A stretch of 64,000 nt of DNA from an uncultured bacterium (GTDB taxonomy: Bacteria; Planctomycetota; Phycisphaerae; Phycisphaerales; SM1A02): positions 1-64,000 of the forward strand of contig CAIXJC010000010.1 in the NCBI GenBank assembly GCA_903919715.1, given 5' to 3'. The notes under the pieces are model-generated. The model was not told the origin of the DNA, made no database searches, and saw only the letters and a program-made list of their open reading frames with translations. The position numbers were made by a program, and so were the translations under genes. Positions 15,748 to 25,200 of the stretch are shown in pieces (positions within the stretch are counted from its first letter, which is position 1; each line of letters starts with the position of its first letter).

Positions 15748-17115
15748 ATGAATACATTTCAACGACTTGTTGCGGCCTCGACACTCTTGATCGGATCATC
15801 CGCCTTTGCGATGCAGACTGCTCATTCACCCGCACCAAACAATGTCGCACCGCCTGCTGGCGACCAGACTGCTGCTGGTACTCCAGTGCCAGTCGATCCT
15901 GAAAATGCGCCAATGGACGAAGCTCAAATGGCTGCGATGTTTCCAAAGTCGCCGATGAACGCAGAGTCGTTCGATGCGGCTGCGACATCACCAGAGGCAA
16001 TCGCCAAGGGAACTGCCCTGATCAATCAAATTGCTGCTGCATATCGAGCTGCTCCAACGCTGACCGACACGGTCTCTTGGAGCGTCAAGGTTCCAGGATC
16101 CGAGCAGAAGGATTCCATCGCTGTCACGATGGGAAAGGGACAAGACATGCAAATCAAAGCTGGCAGCAGCCAATTGACCTGCGTGAACGGCAAGGTCTAT
16201 TACGCTGACGATGGAGTGACTGACAAGTTTATTGAAGTGCCACTTGATGGAACACTTCTCAACACGCTCGATACGAAGTTCCCTGGGCTCGATTTTCCTT
16301 GCCCGCACTTAGCCCTTCGCGCGGGTGCCCCAGACAAGGCACTTGAAGCGTTCAATTTCGGCGGAGGCTCGTTCGATAAAGTCGCTGGCTATCAAGAGAA
16401 AGATGGCTCCGCTCAGGTCTTGATCGCTGGCGGAGACAGCGACTTGATGCTGACTGTCAATCCACAGACGAAACTCGTCACAGCGATGTCGCTCGTCATG
16501 AGCCCTCCTGGAGCACCAGCAGGAATTCGTTTCACGGTCAATTTCACAATGGACCCCAAGACGCTCGACACGCTCGCGACGCCGATTGTGTTTGATCCAG
16601 CTGGACGCAAGGCTGTGGCATCCCAAGAAGAGATGGCTCCAACGCGACCAGAAGCAATCGCAGTCGGCGCAGAAGCCCCAGGCTTCACTCTGCAAGACCT
16701 CAGCGGCAAGACGGTGACCCTCGCTGATCTGCGTGGCAAAGTCGTCGTCGTTGATTTCTGGGCAACATGGTGTGGCCCATGCCGCAAGGGACTGCCTGCG
16801 ATCAACGCTCTGGCGAAGTGGGTGGAAGAAACAAAGCAGCCCGTCGTTGTGCTGGGAGTCAACGTCTGGGAGCGTGGCGAAAACACAGTCGAGAAGTCGA
16901 AGGAATTCTGGACCAAGCAAGGGTTCGTCTTTCCAACTCTGCTTGATCACGAAGGAAACGTTGTGAAGAAATACGGCTTCGACGGCATTCCCGCAACGGT
17001 CATCATCGGTACGGATGGCAAAGTTGTGACCGTTCATCAAGGTTTCGACCCAAAGAGCGACTTAACTGGCGATCTCAAGGCTGAAATTCTCAAGGCGCTT
17101 GGAACCAAGGGCTGA
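15748..17115 (+). CDS. Secreted TlpA-like thioredoxin with N-terminal substrate-like domain
   Basis: The 455-residue protein has a signal peptide (residues 1-20, ending SSAFA), a Pro/Ala-rich linker, an N-terminal domain (about 75-300) like the LolA/DUF2092 outer-membrane lipoprotein carrier fold, and a C-terminal thioredoxin domain (about 310-455). The redox site is VVDFWATWCGPCRKGLP, and the cis-Pro segment is FDGIPATVIIG. TlpA relatives reduce periplasmic disulfides, often of haem-apoproteins. The pairing with a LolA-like domain is typical of planctomycetes. Start ATG 15748 gives the signal peptide. Confidence 0.85.
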   Translation: MNTFQRLVAASTLLIGSSAFAMQTAHSPAPNNVAPPAGDQTAAGTPVPVDPENAPMDEAQMAAMFPKSPMNAESFDAAATSPEAIAKGTALINQIAAAYRAAPTLTDTVSWSVKVPGSEQKDSIAVTMGKGQDMQIKAGSSQLTCVNGKVYYADDGVTDKFIEVPLDGTLLNTLDTKFPGLDFPCPHLALRAGAPDKALEAFNFGGGSFDKVAGYQEKDGSAQVLIAGGDSDLMLTVNPQTKLVTAMSLVMSPPGAPAGIRFTVNFTMDPKTLDTLATPIVFDPAGRKAVASQEEMAPTRPEAIAVGAEAPGFTLQDLSGKTVTLADLRGKVVVVDFWATWCGPCRKGLPAINALAKWVEETKQPVVVLGVNVWERGENTVEKSKEFWTKQGFVFPTLLDHEGNVVKKYGFDGIPATVIIGTDGKVVTVHQGFDPKSDLTGDLKAEILKALGTKG

Positions 17116-17154
17116 TTCTCGTTTTCAAATCATTCATCTTGAAAAGTTCTGCGC

Positions 17155-20100
17155 GTGTCCGTCAACGATGACATTTTCTATGTTATTGATGGGCACGCGC
17201 AGTTTTTTCGTGCCTACTACGCAATACGTGGAGGGATGACGAGCCCGACAACGAACGAACCGACCCACATGGTGTACGGGTACGTCGGGATGATGATGCG
17301 GTTACTGCGCGAACAGCGCCCGACATCGCTTGCTCTGGTGATCGATGCGGCAGGAGATCAGCGGACTTTTCGTTCGCAAATTTATCCGCAGTACAAGGCG
17401 AATCGTTCACCGCCACCACTCGATTTTCATGGTCAAGTTGAACGATGCCTTGAATTCACCAAGCTTCTTGGGATACCAGTCTTTGCAATAGAGCAAGTTG
17501 AGGCAGATGACGTGATCGCCACGATTGCTCGGCGGGTGCAGCGAGAAATGACAACGATGCGGATGCGCATTGTTTCGCGCGATAAAGATCTTTCACAGTT
17601 GGTTGATGCACAAACAACGCTCTTCGACCCTCAGACAGGAATCGACCTCGGTCCAGAACAACTCTTTGAAACCAAGGGAGTACGTGCCGATCAGGTTGCG
17701 GACATGCTTGCACTGATGGGCGATTCGTCGGACAACATTCCAGGAGTCGCTGGCATTGGTCCAAAGACCGCGGCGCAATTGATCACGACATATGGATCGC
17801 TCGATGGACTTTTGGCGAACCTTGACGCACTCACTCCAAAGCGGCGCGATTCGATCGTGGCTTCGCAGAGCACACTCTCACTTGCACGACAATTGGTTGC
17901 GCTGAAGGATGATTGTGAAATCGACTTCTCGTACGACGCTGCTCGGCTGGATCTCAAGCGCGCAAATGTTCCTGCCATCCTGTCGCTTCTTGGATCGCTT
18001 GGATTTGGACGACTGCGAGGCGAAGTCGAATCGCTGCTGACGGGCACGACATCGCTTGCATCCACGGATGCACAAGTCCAATCCAAACCTGCGCCACAAA
18101 CGCCTGCGTCTGCGCCAAAAACTTCTCGTCGAACATCTGCAGACGATGCGAACGATGCGCCGCTGTTCGCGTCGTTCATCATGAGTACTGCGCAAGGTGA
18201 TCACCCGCAGTCATCCTCGGGTGACGCAATTCCTCACTCGCATCCAGTCCATACCGCGGAGTATTCCACGGCACGAACTGTGGAAGAAATCCAAGCGGTC
18301 ATCGCTGCCGCGCGCGCCGCTTCTGCACAGGGTGCGCGGATCGCATTCGACACGGAAACAGATTCTCTCAACACCGTCGTCGCAAGACTCTGCGGCGTGA
18401 GCCTTTCTTGGCGCGAGGGACAGGGGGTCTACATCCCGACCCGATCACCAGATCCTGCGTCACATTGCTCCACGGAGACGGCGCTGGAACTTCTTCGTCC
18501 ATTCTTCGAAGATGCAACGATCGGCAAAGTGGCACACAACGCCAAATTTGATTTGCACATCCTTCGCCGCCACGGAGTCCGCGTTGGTGGACTCGTCGGT
18601 GATTCGATGGTCGCTTCTTATGTCGTGGACGCAACCCGAATGAGCCATTCTTTGGACTCGCTCGCACAATCGCAGTTGGGATACACCTGCGTCCCGATCA
18701 AAGACTTGATTGGCAGTGGGGATTTTCAACGAACATTTGATCACGTGTCGCTCGCACTTGCCGCGCCATATGCCGCAGAAGATGCGGATATCGCGCTCCG
18801 ACTTGATCGTCTCTTGACCGCTCGGGTGGATGCGGATGGACTTGGAAGCTTGTACCGAGATATTGAAGTGCCACTGATCTCGGTGCTCGCAGAACTGGAA
18901 TTCAACGGCATCCTTGTTGATGCGGACGAACTGCAACGACAATGCCTGCGCCTCTCTGCGATAACAGAAGAATTTCGAAATTCGATTATTGCGCTCGCAC
19001 CTCACTCATTCAATCCAGATAGCCCCAAGCAACTCTCTGCGGTGTTGTTCAATGCGCCGACAGATCAGCCGCCAGGATTAGGGCTGAAGGCATCGAAAAA
19101 AGTGCAGGGGGGACCGAGTACAGGAATTGAAGTACTCGAAAGGTTGTCTTCAGATCCAAGCGTCGAAAGTGAATTGCCAACGCAGATGATTGAATATCGA
19201 CGGCTGAAGAAATTAGTTGGAACATATCTCGAAGCGCTGCGACACGCCATCGAACCATCGACCAGTCGCATACATGCTTCCTTCCATCAGACCGGAACAG
19301 CAACTGGACGCTTGTCTTCAAGCGATCCCAACATGCAGAACATCCCAATTCGCACGGCGGTTGGACGGGATATTCGGCGGGCTTTTATCGCACCACCCCG
19401 TCACGAACTGCTTGCGTGCGATTATTCACAGATCGAACTCCGAGTCCTTGCCCACTTGGCAAACGACGAAGCAATGATCGCCGCATTCCAAGCAGGCATC
19501 GATATTCACACGGCTGTTGCGGCTGAAGTGAATGGCATCGATCCAGCGCAGGTGACCGATGAACAGCGCAGTGGCGCCAAGATGGTCAACTTTGGGATCA
19601 TCTACGGAATCACTCCATGGGGTTTAGCGCGCCGCCTTGGCGGTGGGACGACTCCTTCACGCGCTCGGGAGATCATCGATGGATACCGACAACGTTTCTC
19701 TGGTATCGATGCGTTTCTAATCAAGTGCGTGGAGGAGGCCAAGAGCCGTGGGTTCGTCACAACGCTCTTTGGTAGGCGCCGAGCAGTTCCACAGGTTCTC
19801 TCCCCAAATGCGGGCGAGCGATCGCTTGGCGAACGCATGGCGATCAACACAGTCGTCCAAGGGACAGCGGCTGATCTGATCAAGATCGCCATGATCAACA
19901 TCCATCGAGAACTGCCTACGGCATTCCCAAACGTGCGAATGTTGCTGCAAATTCATGACGAATTGCTGTTCGAGGTTCCTGCCATCGACCTGAGCACCGT
20001 CCAGCCGTGGATCGTGCAGCGCATGGAATCCGCAGTGAAACTGCGCGTTCCGCTGCGCGTCGAATCGGCTCACGGCGTCAATTGGTTTGACGCAAGTTGA
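17155..20100 (+). CDS. polA: DNA polymerase I
   Basis: The 981-residue protein has all three PolA domains. The 5'-3' exonuclease (1-300) has VIDGHAQFFRAYYAI, VEADDVIATIARR and MGDSSDNIPGVAGIGPKTA. The 3'-5' exonuclease (about 385-560) has intact IAFDTETDSL and HNAKFDLHILRRHG, so proofreading looks functional. The polymerase (about 600-981) has ATGRLSSSDPNMQNIPIRT, ACDYSQIELRVLAHL, AKMVNFGIIYGI and LLQIHDELLFEVP. It starts at GTG 17155. A linker rich in Ser/Ala near residue 310-355 is longer than in E. coli. Confidence 0.96.
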   Translation: MSVNDDIFYVIDGHAQFFRAYYAIRGGMTSPTTNEPTHMVYGYVGMMMRLLREQRPTSLALVIDAAGDQRTFRSQIYPQYKANRSPPPLDFHGQVERCLEFTKLLGIPVFAIEQVEADDVIATIARRVQREMTTMRMRIVSRDKDLSQLVDAQTTLFDPQTGIDLGPEQLFETKGVRADQVADMLALMGDSSDNIPGVAGIGPKTAAQLITTYGSLDGLLANLDALTPKRRDSIVASQSTLSLARQLVALKDDCEIDFSYDAARLDLKRANVPAILSLLGSLGFGRLRGEVESLLTGTTSLASTDAQVQSKPAPQTPASAPKTSRRTSADDANDAPLFASFIMSTAQGDHPQSSSGDAIPHSHPVHTAEYSTARTVEEIQAVIAAARAASAQGARIAFDTETDSLNTVVARLCGVSLSWREGQGVYIPTRSPDPASHCSTETALELLRPFFEDATIGKVAHNAKFDLHILRRHGVRVGGLVGDSMVASYVVDATRMSHSLDSLAQSQLGYTCVPIKDLIGSGDFQRTFDHVSLALAAPYAAEDADIALRLDRLLTARVDADGLGSLYRDIEVPLISVLAELEFNGILVDADELQRQCLRLSAITEEFRNSIIALAPHSFNPDSPKQLSAVLFNAPTDQPPGLGLKASKKVQGGPSTGIEVLERLSSDPSVESELPTQMIEYRRLKKLVGTYLEALRHAIEPSTSRIHASFHQTGTATGRLSSSDPNMQNIPIRTAVGRDIRRAFIAPPRHELLACDYSQIELRVLAHLANDEAMIAAFQAGIDIHTAVAAEVNGIDPAQVTDEQRSGAKMVNFGIIYGITPWGLARRLGGGTTPSRAREIIDGYRQRFSGIDAFLIKCVEEAKSRGFVTTLFGRRRAVPQVLSPNAGERSLGERMAINTVVQGTAADLIKIAMINIHRELPTAFPNVRMLLQIHDELLFEVPAIDLSTVQPWIVQRMESAVKLRVPLRVESAHGVNWFDAS

Positions 20101-20230
20101 GCGAAAACTTCGCCAGAGAGATCGTTGTTCCCCCCAAAGTTTGCCCGCCGATGTCCATCAGGTTGACGAACATGAGCGCTGCGATAACATCCATCGTTCG
20201 GAATCGTTCAGCGGTTTCGGAGTTACGTTT

Positions 20231-20304
20231 GGGGCGGTAGCTCAATTGGTTAGAGTACCGGCTTGTCACGCCGGTGGTTGCGGGTTCGATTCCCGTCCGC
20301 CTCG
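20231..20304 (+). tRNA. tRNA-Asp (anticodon GTC)
   Basis: The acceptor GGGGCGG pairs with CCGCCTC allowing one G-T. D arm GCTC...GAGT, anticodon stem CCGGC/GCCGG with loop TTGTCAC, and T arm GCGGG/CCCGT with TTCGATT are all present. No CCA is encoded. Confidence 0.95.
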
Positions 20305-20310
20305 TTTCAC

Positions 20311-20346
20311 ACCTCCGTTCATGCATCAGCATGCGGAGGTTTTTTA
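20311..20346 (+). terminator. Rho-independent terminator after tRNA-Asp
   Basis: ACCTCCG and CGGAGGT form the outer stem with ATGC/GCAT inside it, then TTTTTT follows. It would end transcripts from polA and tRNA-Asp, six bases after the tRNA. Confidence 0.9.
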
Positions 20347-20351
20347 TTGCA

Positions 20352-20924
20352 TCAAGTAGTCGCCGAACTGTGCGCCTTCCACTTGATGTTGCAACCCATC
20401 GACGGCCGTTGATCAGCCGCGGGTGCACGACCATTCAATATTGCATCGAGTGCCGCACGCAAATCGCTCCCAGTCACGAGCGTTGCGCTCTTGGGTCGAC
20501 TGTCATCGAGTTGACCGCGATACACCAATTGATGTCCTGCATCGAAGAGAAAAAAGTCTGGCGTGCATGCAGCATGAAAAGCTCGCGCAACTTCCTGTGT
20601 GGCATCATGCAAGTATGGAAAAGTCCAAGTGTTTTTCTTCGCCATCTCAACCATGTGCGTTGGCGAATCGCTTGGGTGGGACTCCACATCGTTTGAGCAG
20701 ATGCCAACCACCGCAATTCCGCGAGCAGCATATTCCTGCCCCAGATGAGCTAACTCGCTCTGAACATGAACGACGAACGGGCAGTGGTTACAGAGAAACA
20801 TAACCAACAGCGGCTTGCCCTTGAAATCGGTGTCGCGATACATCTTTCCTGACATCGTGTCGGTCAATGCGAAAGTGGGGCAGGAAGTTCCTAGCGGAAT
20901 CATTGTGGACGGGGTCAGAGCCAT
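20352..20924 (-). CDS. Thioredoxin-fold (AhpC/TSA-like) protein, one-Cys-pair type
   Basis: The 190-residue protein has GTSCPTFALTDTMSGKMY, then KPLLVMFLCNHCPFVVHVQSEL with the CNHCPF redox motif and CTPDFFLFDAGHQLVYRGQLDDSRP. This is the RedB/peroxiredoxin-like subgroup of the thioredoxin fold common in planctomycetes. The exact redox partner is unknown. The ATG at 20924 is used, since the longer frame starts without a family match. It is convergent with the tRNA-Asp terminator and divergent from the zinc-ribbon gene. Confidence 0.85.
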   Translation of the reverse strand: MALTPSTMIPLGTSCPTFALTDTMSGKMYRDTDFKGKPLLVMFLCNHCPFVVHVQSELAHLGQEYAARGIAVVGICSNDVESHPSDSPTHMVEMAKKNTWTFPYLHDATQEVARAFHAACTPDFFLFDAGHQLVYRGQLDDSRPKSATLVTGSDLRAALDAILNGRAPAADQRPSMGCNIKWKAHSSATT

Positions 20925-20993
20925 GGATGAGATCTCCAGAGTTATTTCGACTGGCGTCGATGCGGAAGAATGACGATGATGACATAGTAATCC

Positions 20994-21284
20994 ATGACTC
21001 CCAAGAGACCAGATGACGATGAACGGGATGAAGATCCCAGCGACGAGGATGTCGAGCGGTTTTCCGCGCCTCGAACTGGGCGCTGCCAAGACTGTGGGCA
21101 TGAAGTATTTGAGGGCGCGGATATCTGCCCCAAATGCCATGCGTTTCTCTGGGAGAGTCCCAGCGCACAACCATCTTCGAAGCGGAAAACATGGCGTGCA
21201 GTTTTTATTCTGCTGACGATCGTGTTGATCGTTACTTTGAGCGGTCTACTCGCACTGCTGCTTCGCTCAAAACTGGCGCCGTAA
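20994..21284 (+). CDS. Small zinc-ribbon membrane protein
   Basis: The 96-residue product has an acidic N-terminus (DDDERDEDPSDEDVE), a zinc ribbon CQDCGHEVFEGADICPKC (two CxxC knuckles, about residues 31-48) and one transmembrane helix (about 67-90). The role is unknown; such proteins are often anchored sensors or scaffolds. Its 3' end overlaps the opposite-strand gene by 53 bases. Confidence 0.75.
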   Translation: MTPKRPDDDERDEDPSDEDVERFSAPRTGRCQDCGHEVFEGADICPKCHAFLWESPSAQPSSKRKTWRAVFILLTIVLIVTLSGLLALLLRSKLAP

Positions 21285-22128
21285 GAACTGGCGCGAAGTG
21301 AACAAGCACTGCGACAGGGGGTTGTTTTCCTGCGGAGAGCTGAACGAGGCTGAGTGCGATGGAATGAACCAGACCTTCGACATGGAGGCGCGCCATGCGC
21401 TCTGCTGCGAAGAGACACTCTGGCCGTCGCGCAATCTCGAGTGCCCGAGGTTTCAACTCTGCCTTCGCCCGTACGGTCAGTGCGTTCTTTCCAGACCATG
21501 GATTGATTGTTTGAATTCCACTTCCAAGGGAAAGCGTTTCAATTGCAGCTTCGTCGATTGCGATGAACTCATCGTCGACCTGCGGTGCAGGCAGTTGGCA
21601 ATACACGGCGATTCCTCGCTCACCTGTTGCTTGATCGACTGTGAAACTCCAACGAAAATTTTCCGTACTCAGTCCGTCGAGTGCAATAAAATATTGCACC
21701 CCAACTTCGCGCGCAGATGCTTGTCCCAGCACCGTGCCAATCGCAGATGTCTCGACAATCTGCGCCATCACATCCACTCGTAGCGATCCAACAACGAGTT
21801 TCCCATGGTCGTCGAAGCGACGAATACCAGCCAAGATCGCTGTGCGAATTTCGATCTTCGGTTTGAGAATTCCACCAAGCCAATCGAACACGCCACGAAC
21901 TGCGCCACTACCAGCCTGAAAAAGCGTCACTGGCAACCGCACAATTTCCCGAACGACATGCGCCACACCAAGCACTGCGGCGCAGAGCACCACGACCGCT
22001 GCGAGCACCAAGAGACTGAGTGTTGATTGCCCCTGTTGAAACAGTGCGACGGCAACAGCAACAAGTAGCAAAAAAGCTATTGCGCCGATCAGCGCAGGAG
22101 CGCCAAATTTTCGTGGCCAAATCGTCAC
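21232..22128 (-). CDS. Membrane-anchored protein of unknown function (possibly DUF4230-like)
   Basis: The 298-residue protein has two transmembrane helices near the N-terminus (about 12-30 and 37-57), then a soluble domain with GILKPKIEIRTAILAGIRRFDDHGKLVVGSLRVDVMAQ and IAIDEAAIETLSLGSGIQT. The layout resembles DUF4230 proteins, but I am not certain. It is followed on the same strand by tRNA-Lys about 28 bases upstream of its start. Confidence 0.6.
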   Translation of the reverse strand: MTIWPRKFGAPALIGAIAFLLLVAVAVALFQQGQSTLSLLVLAAVVVLCAAVLGVAHVVREIVRLPVTLFQAGSGAVRGVFDWLGGILKPKIEIRTAILAGIRRFDDHGKLVVGSLRVDVMAQIVETSAIGTVLGQASAREVGVQYFIALDGLSTENFRWSFTVDQATGERGIAVYCQLPAPQVDDEFIAIDEAAIETLSLGSGIQTINPWSGKNALTVRAKAELKPRALEIARRPECLFAAERMARLHVEGLVHSIALSLVQLSAGKQPPVAVLVHFAPVLTAPVLSEAAVRVDRSK

Positions 22129-22156
22129 AGTCGCACCGCGCCCCGGAAAAAAGAAA

Positions 22157-22229
<73 letters not shown>

Positions 22230-22270
22230 GCGATGCGGGCAGGAAGTATAGCGGTCTTGAGATTCTGTGG

Positions 22271-25200
22271 TCATTTCTTGGCGCAGCACTGTTTGAACTT
22301 CTTACCCGAGCCACATGGACATGGCTCGTTTCGACCCACAGCCATCGGACCATCCGTTGCCACGACGGCTCTGGAAGGACGAGCCATGGATGTTCCCGAG
22401 GCTGCAACGGCTGCAGCAGTACGCCCAGTTGGCGCACCCGCTTGTTCGGCGATCGCAATGTCGCGCTCCTGTGCCTGAGTCGGCACCACCGCAGCGATGG
22501 GGGCGTCTGGAGTGGATGTAGAAGGCGGTAGTGCCGCTTCATCCGTGGGAGTTCCAGCTGGCACCGCTTGTGGCGTTGGCGGACGCATCGCTTGAGGCGA
22601 CAGTTTGCCCTTGAACACCAAGTCGGTGACTCTTTCACGAACATTCGAAAGCATTTCACCGAAGAGACGTGATGATTCTTTCTTAAATTCAATTCGAGGA
22701 TCTTTCTGACTGAACGAACGGAAGGAGATCGAATCCCGCATCTGATCCATACTGTGCAAATGATCCTTCCATGCCTGATCGAGAATCTGGAGTAGGACGA
22801 AGCGCTCGAATTGCTCGAGCTCTTCTCGCAAGAGCCGGGTGATGCGCTGAGTCAGGAAAGTTGTCGGATCCTTCTTGACTTCCGCTCGTTCAACATCAGT
22901 CAAACGCACAAACACATTCTGCACAAACCACTGGTCGACCGCATTGGTCCGTTGTTCAGCGTCGTCATCCGAACTTGACGCAGTTGTTCCGTCTGCCGTT
23001 CCAAGCGAGGCAAGAATCCGTGCAACCCGTTCACTCACGCGTTTCGCATCCCATTGCTCTGCCTCTGCGAGCAGCAATTTCCGAAGATCAGCAGGATCGG
23101 CAGATGGAAGAGTCTGTGGCGTCCAGTTCAATTCATACCGACCGCGCGCCCACCCGCAAAACTGCGAGATCGACGCTTCGGGGAATGCCTGAATATTGAC
23201 GTTCACAAATTCGATTGCGAAGTCGATGGGATATTCCAACTCGCGTCGTCGATACGCACTCCGTACCGCCTCTTGCAATCGGCGCGTCGCTTCGGCTGGT
23301 TCGCGAATGCCCTGCAGAAGATCCACATCGAGTGGGAATCCGAGCATCCGACTCGCCCAATGCATGAGATCCTTTGCGCCATACCCAGGTTGTAGGAATG
23401 GCTCGATTGGACTCAGGTCGATCTTTGAAAATCGCTCCAATGCTGAGGATTCAATGCGTTGGATCACTCCCAAGCGACCCTCGTCGTCGATGATTTCATC
23501 AGTGATCACAGCACCGTAGGCTTTCATCGCCCATTCGATAACTCCTGCACGATCCCATTCTGATGGATCGGAATCCTCTGGGATGTACTCACCAATTGTG
23601 ACATTGATCTGCGATGACGCCTCTTCGGGCGCATCGGTGGCAATCGTCTTGACTACATGATCGCGGTCTTTCCCCTTGAAACGTTCGGCCTCAATCATGA
23701 CTCCAAACGCTTCCCATACCCACTGCGAAATCGCACCAGGAACATGCATGGGAGAGAGATATGTCGCCGCAGCATCTGCGACGGCTTCGTCGAGAAACTT
23801 GAAGACGACTTCTTTGATCCCACGACCCTCGAGAATCGGCTGACGACGACCATAGAAATTTCGACGTTGAACCTCCATTGGTTCGTCGTAATCCAAAATC
23901 TGCTTACGCATTTGGAAGTTGCGTTCTTCAACTTTGCGCTGGGCTTTTTCAACAGCACGCGAAAGCATTGGCGCCTCGATTGCATCGCCTTCCTTCATTC
24001 CCATTCGGCTCAACACATTCAGGGTCGTTCGGCCTGCAAACATCTTCATTAAATCGTCATCGAGGGCGAGGTAAAACCGCGTTTGTCCCTGATCACCTTG
24101 GCGACCCGATCGACCTCGCAATTGGTTATCGATACGGCGACTCTCATGACGTTCTGTTCCGACGATATGCAAACCACCGAGCTCATTTACGGATGAATAA
24201 AATTTCAGACGGTGAACGCTCCACCCAGCTTGATCAAGCTCGGATTCCAGCGCCTCATTCGACATTGATTCGATCTTCTTCGGTGCAATGTCGCGCGCTT
24301 CGGCCACCCAGTGCTGCAGCAACTTTCGTCGAATGTCATCAGCCTGCATCGCATCCAATTCCTTCGGTTGCGTTCCAAGCACACGTCCTGCAAGGTGACG
24401 GTGGATGAGCGCAATGCATGCTTTTTCGCCAAGGGATGGATCCGCTTCGCGAGGTGCCAGATCACGCCGCTTCCAATGTTCGATCAATGCCGCTGGCTCA
24501 AGTGGAGTCAGTTTGATATCTGTTCCACGACCGGCCATGTTGGTCGCGATCATGACTGCGCCGAGTTGTCCCGCACCGATAATGATCTCCGCCTCGCGTT
24601 CATGTTGCTTGGCATTGAGAACTTCGTGCCGAATCCCATGCTTTTCTGTCAGCATGCGACTGAGCATCTCACTCTTTTCAACACTCGTCGTTCCGACAAG
24701 AACAGGGGCGCCCGTATCGTGAATACGCTTGACTTCATCCACGATTCGTTCCCATTTGTCCTTCTGTGAAAGAAAGACGAGATCTTGGCGATCGATGCGA
24801 ACGATCGAAACATTCGTTGGGATCGAAACGACGGAGAGACCATAAATCTCGTGAAATTCCGTCGCTTCTGTGTCGGCGGTTCCGGTCATGCCCGAGAGTC
24901 GTTGATAGAGTTTGAAATAATTCTGGATGGTGATCGTCGCCATCGTCTGGGTCTCTTCTTTGATGCGCACGCCTTCCTTCGATTCAACGGCCTGGTGGAG
25001 CCCGTCTGACCACTGACGACCAACCATTTTTCGGCCGGTGTTCTGATCAACGATCACAACGCCCATCTGGCCATCTTCATCTGGCGCAACAACATAGTCA
25101 CGGTCAAGTTGGTACACGGTGTGAGCGCGCACCGATTGCTCGAGAAGATGGGGCATATCCATATTTTCGCCGACGTAAAACGATCCGATCTTCGCCTCTT

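Noticed and set aside
16309-17040. A 243-codon minus-strand frame across the TlpA-like gene
   Set aside because: The plus strand codes the WATWCGPC thioredoxin. The minus product is a Cys/His/Arg-rich shadow.
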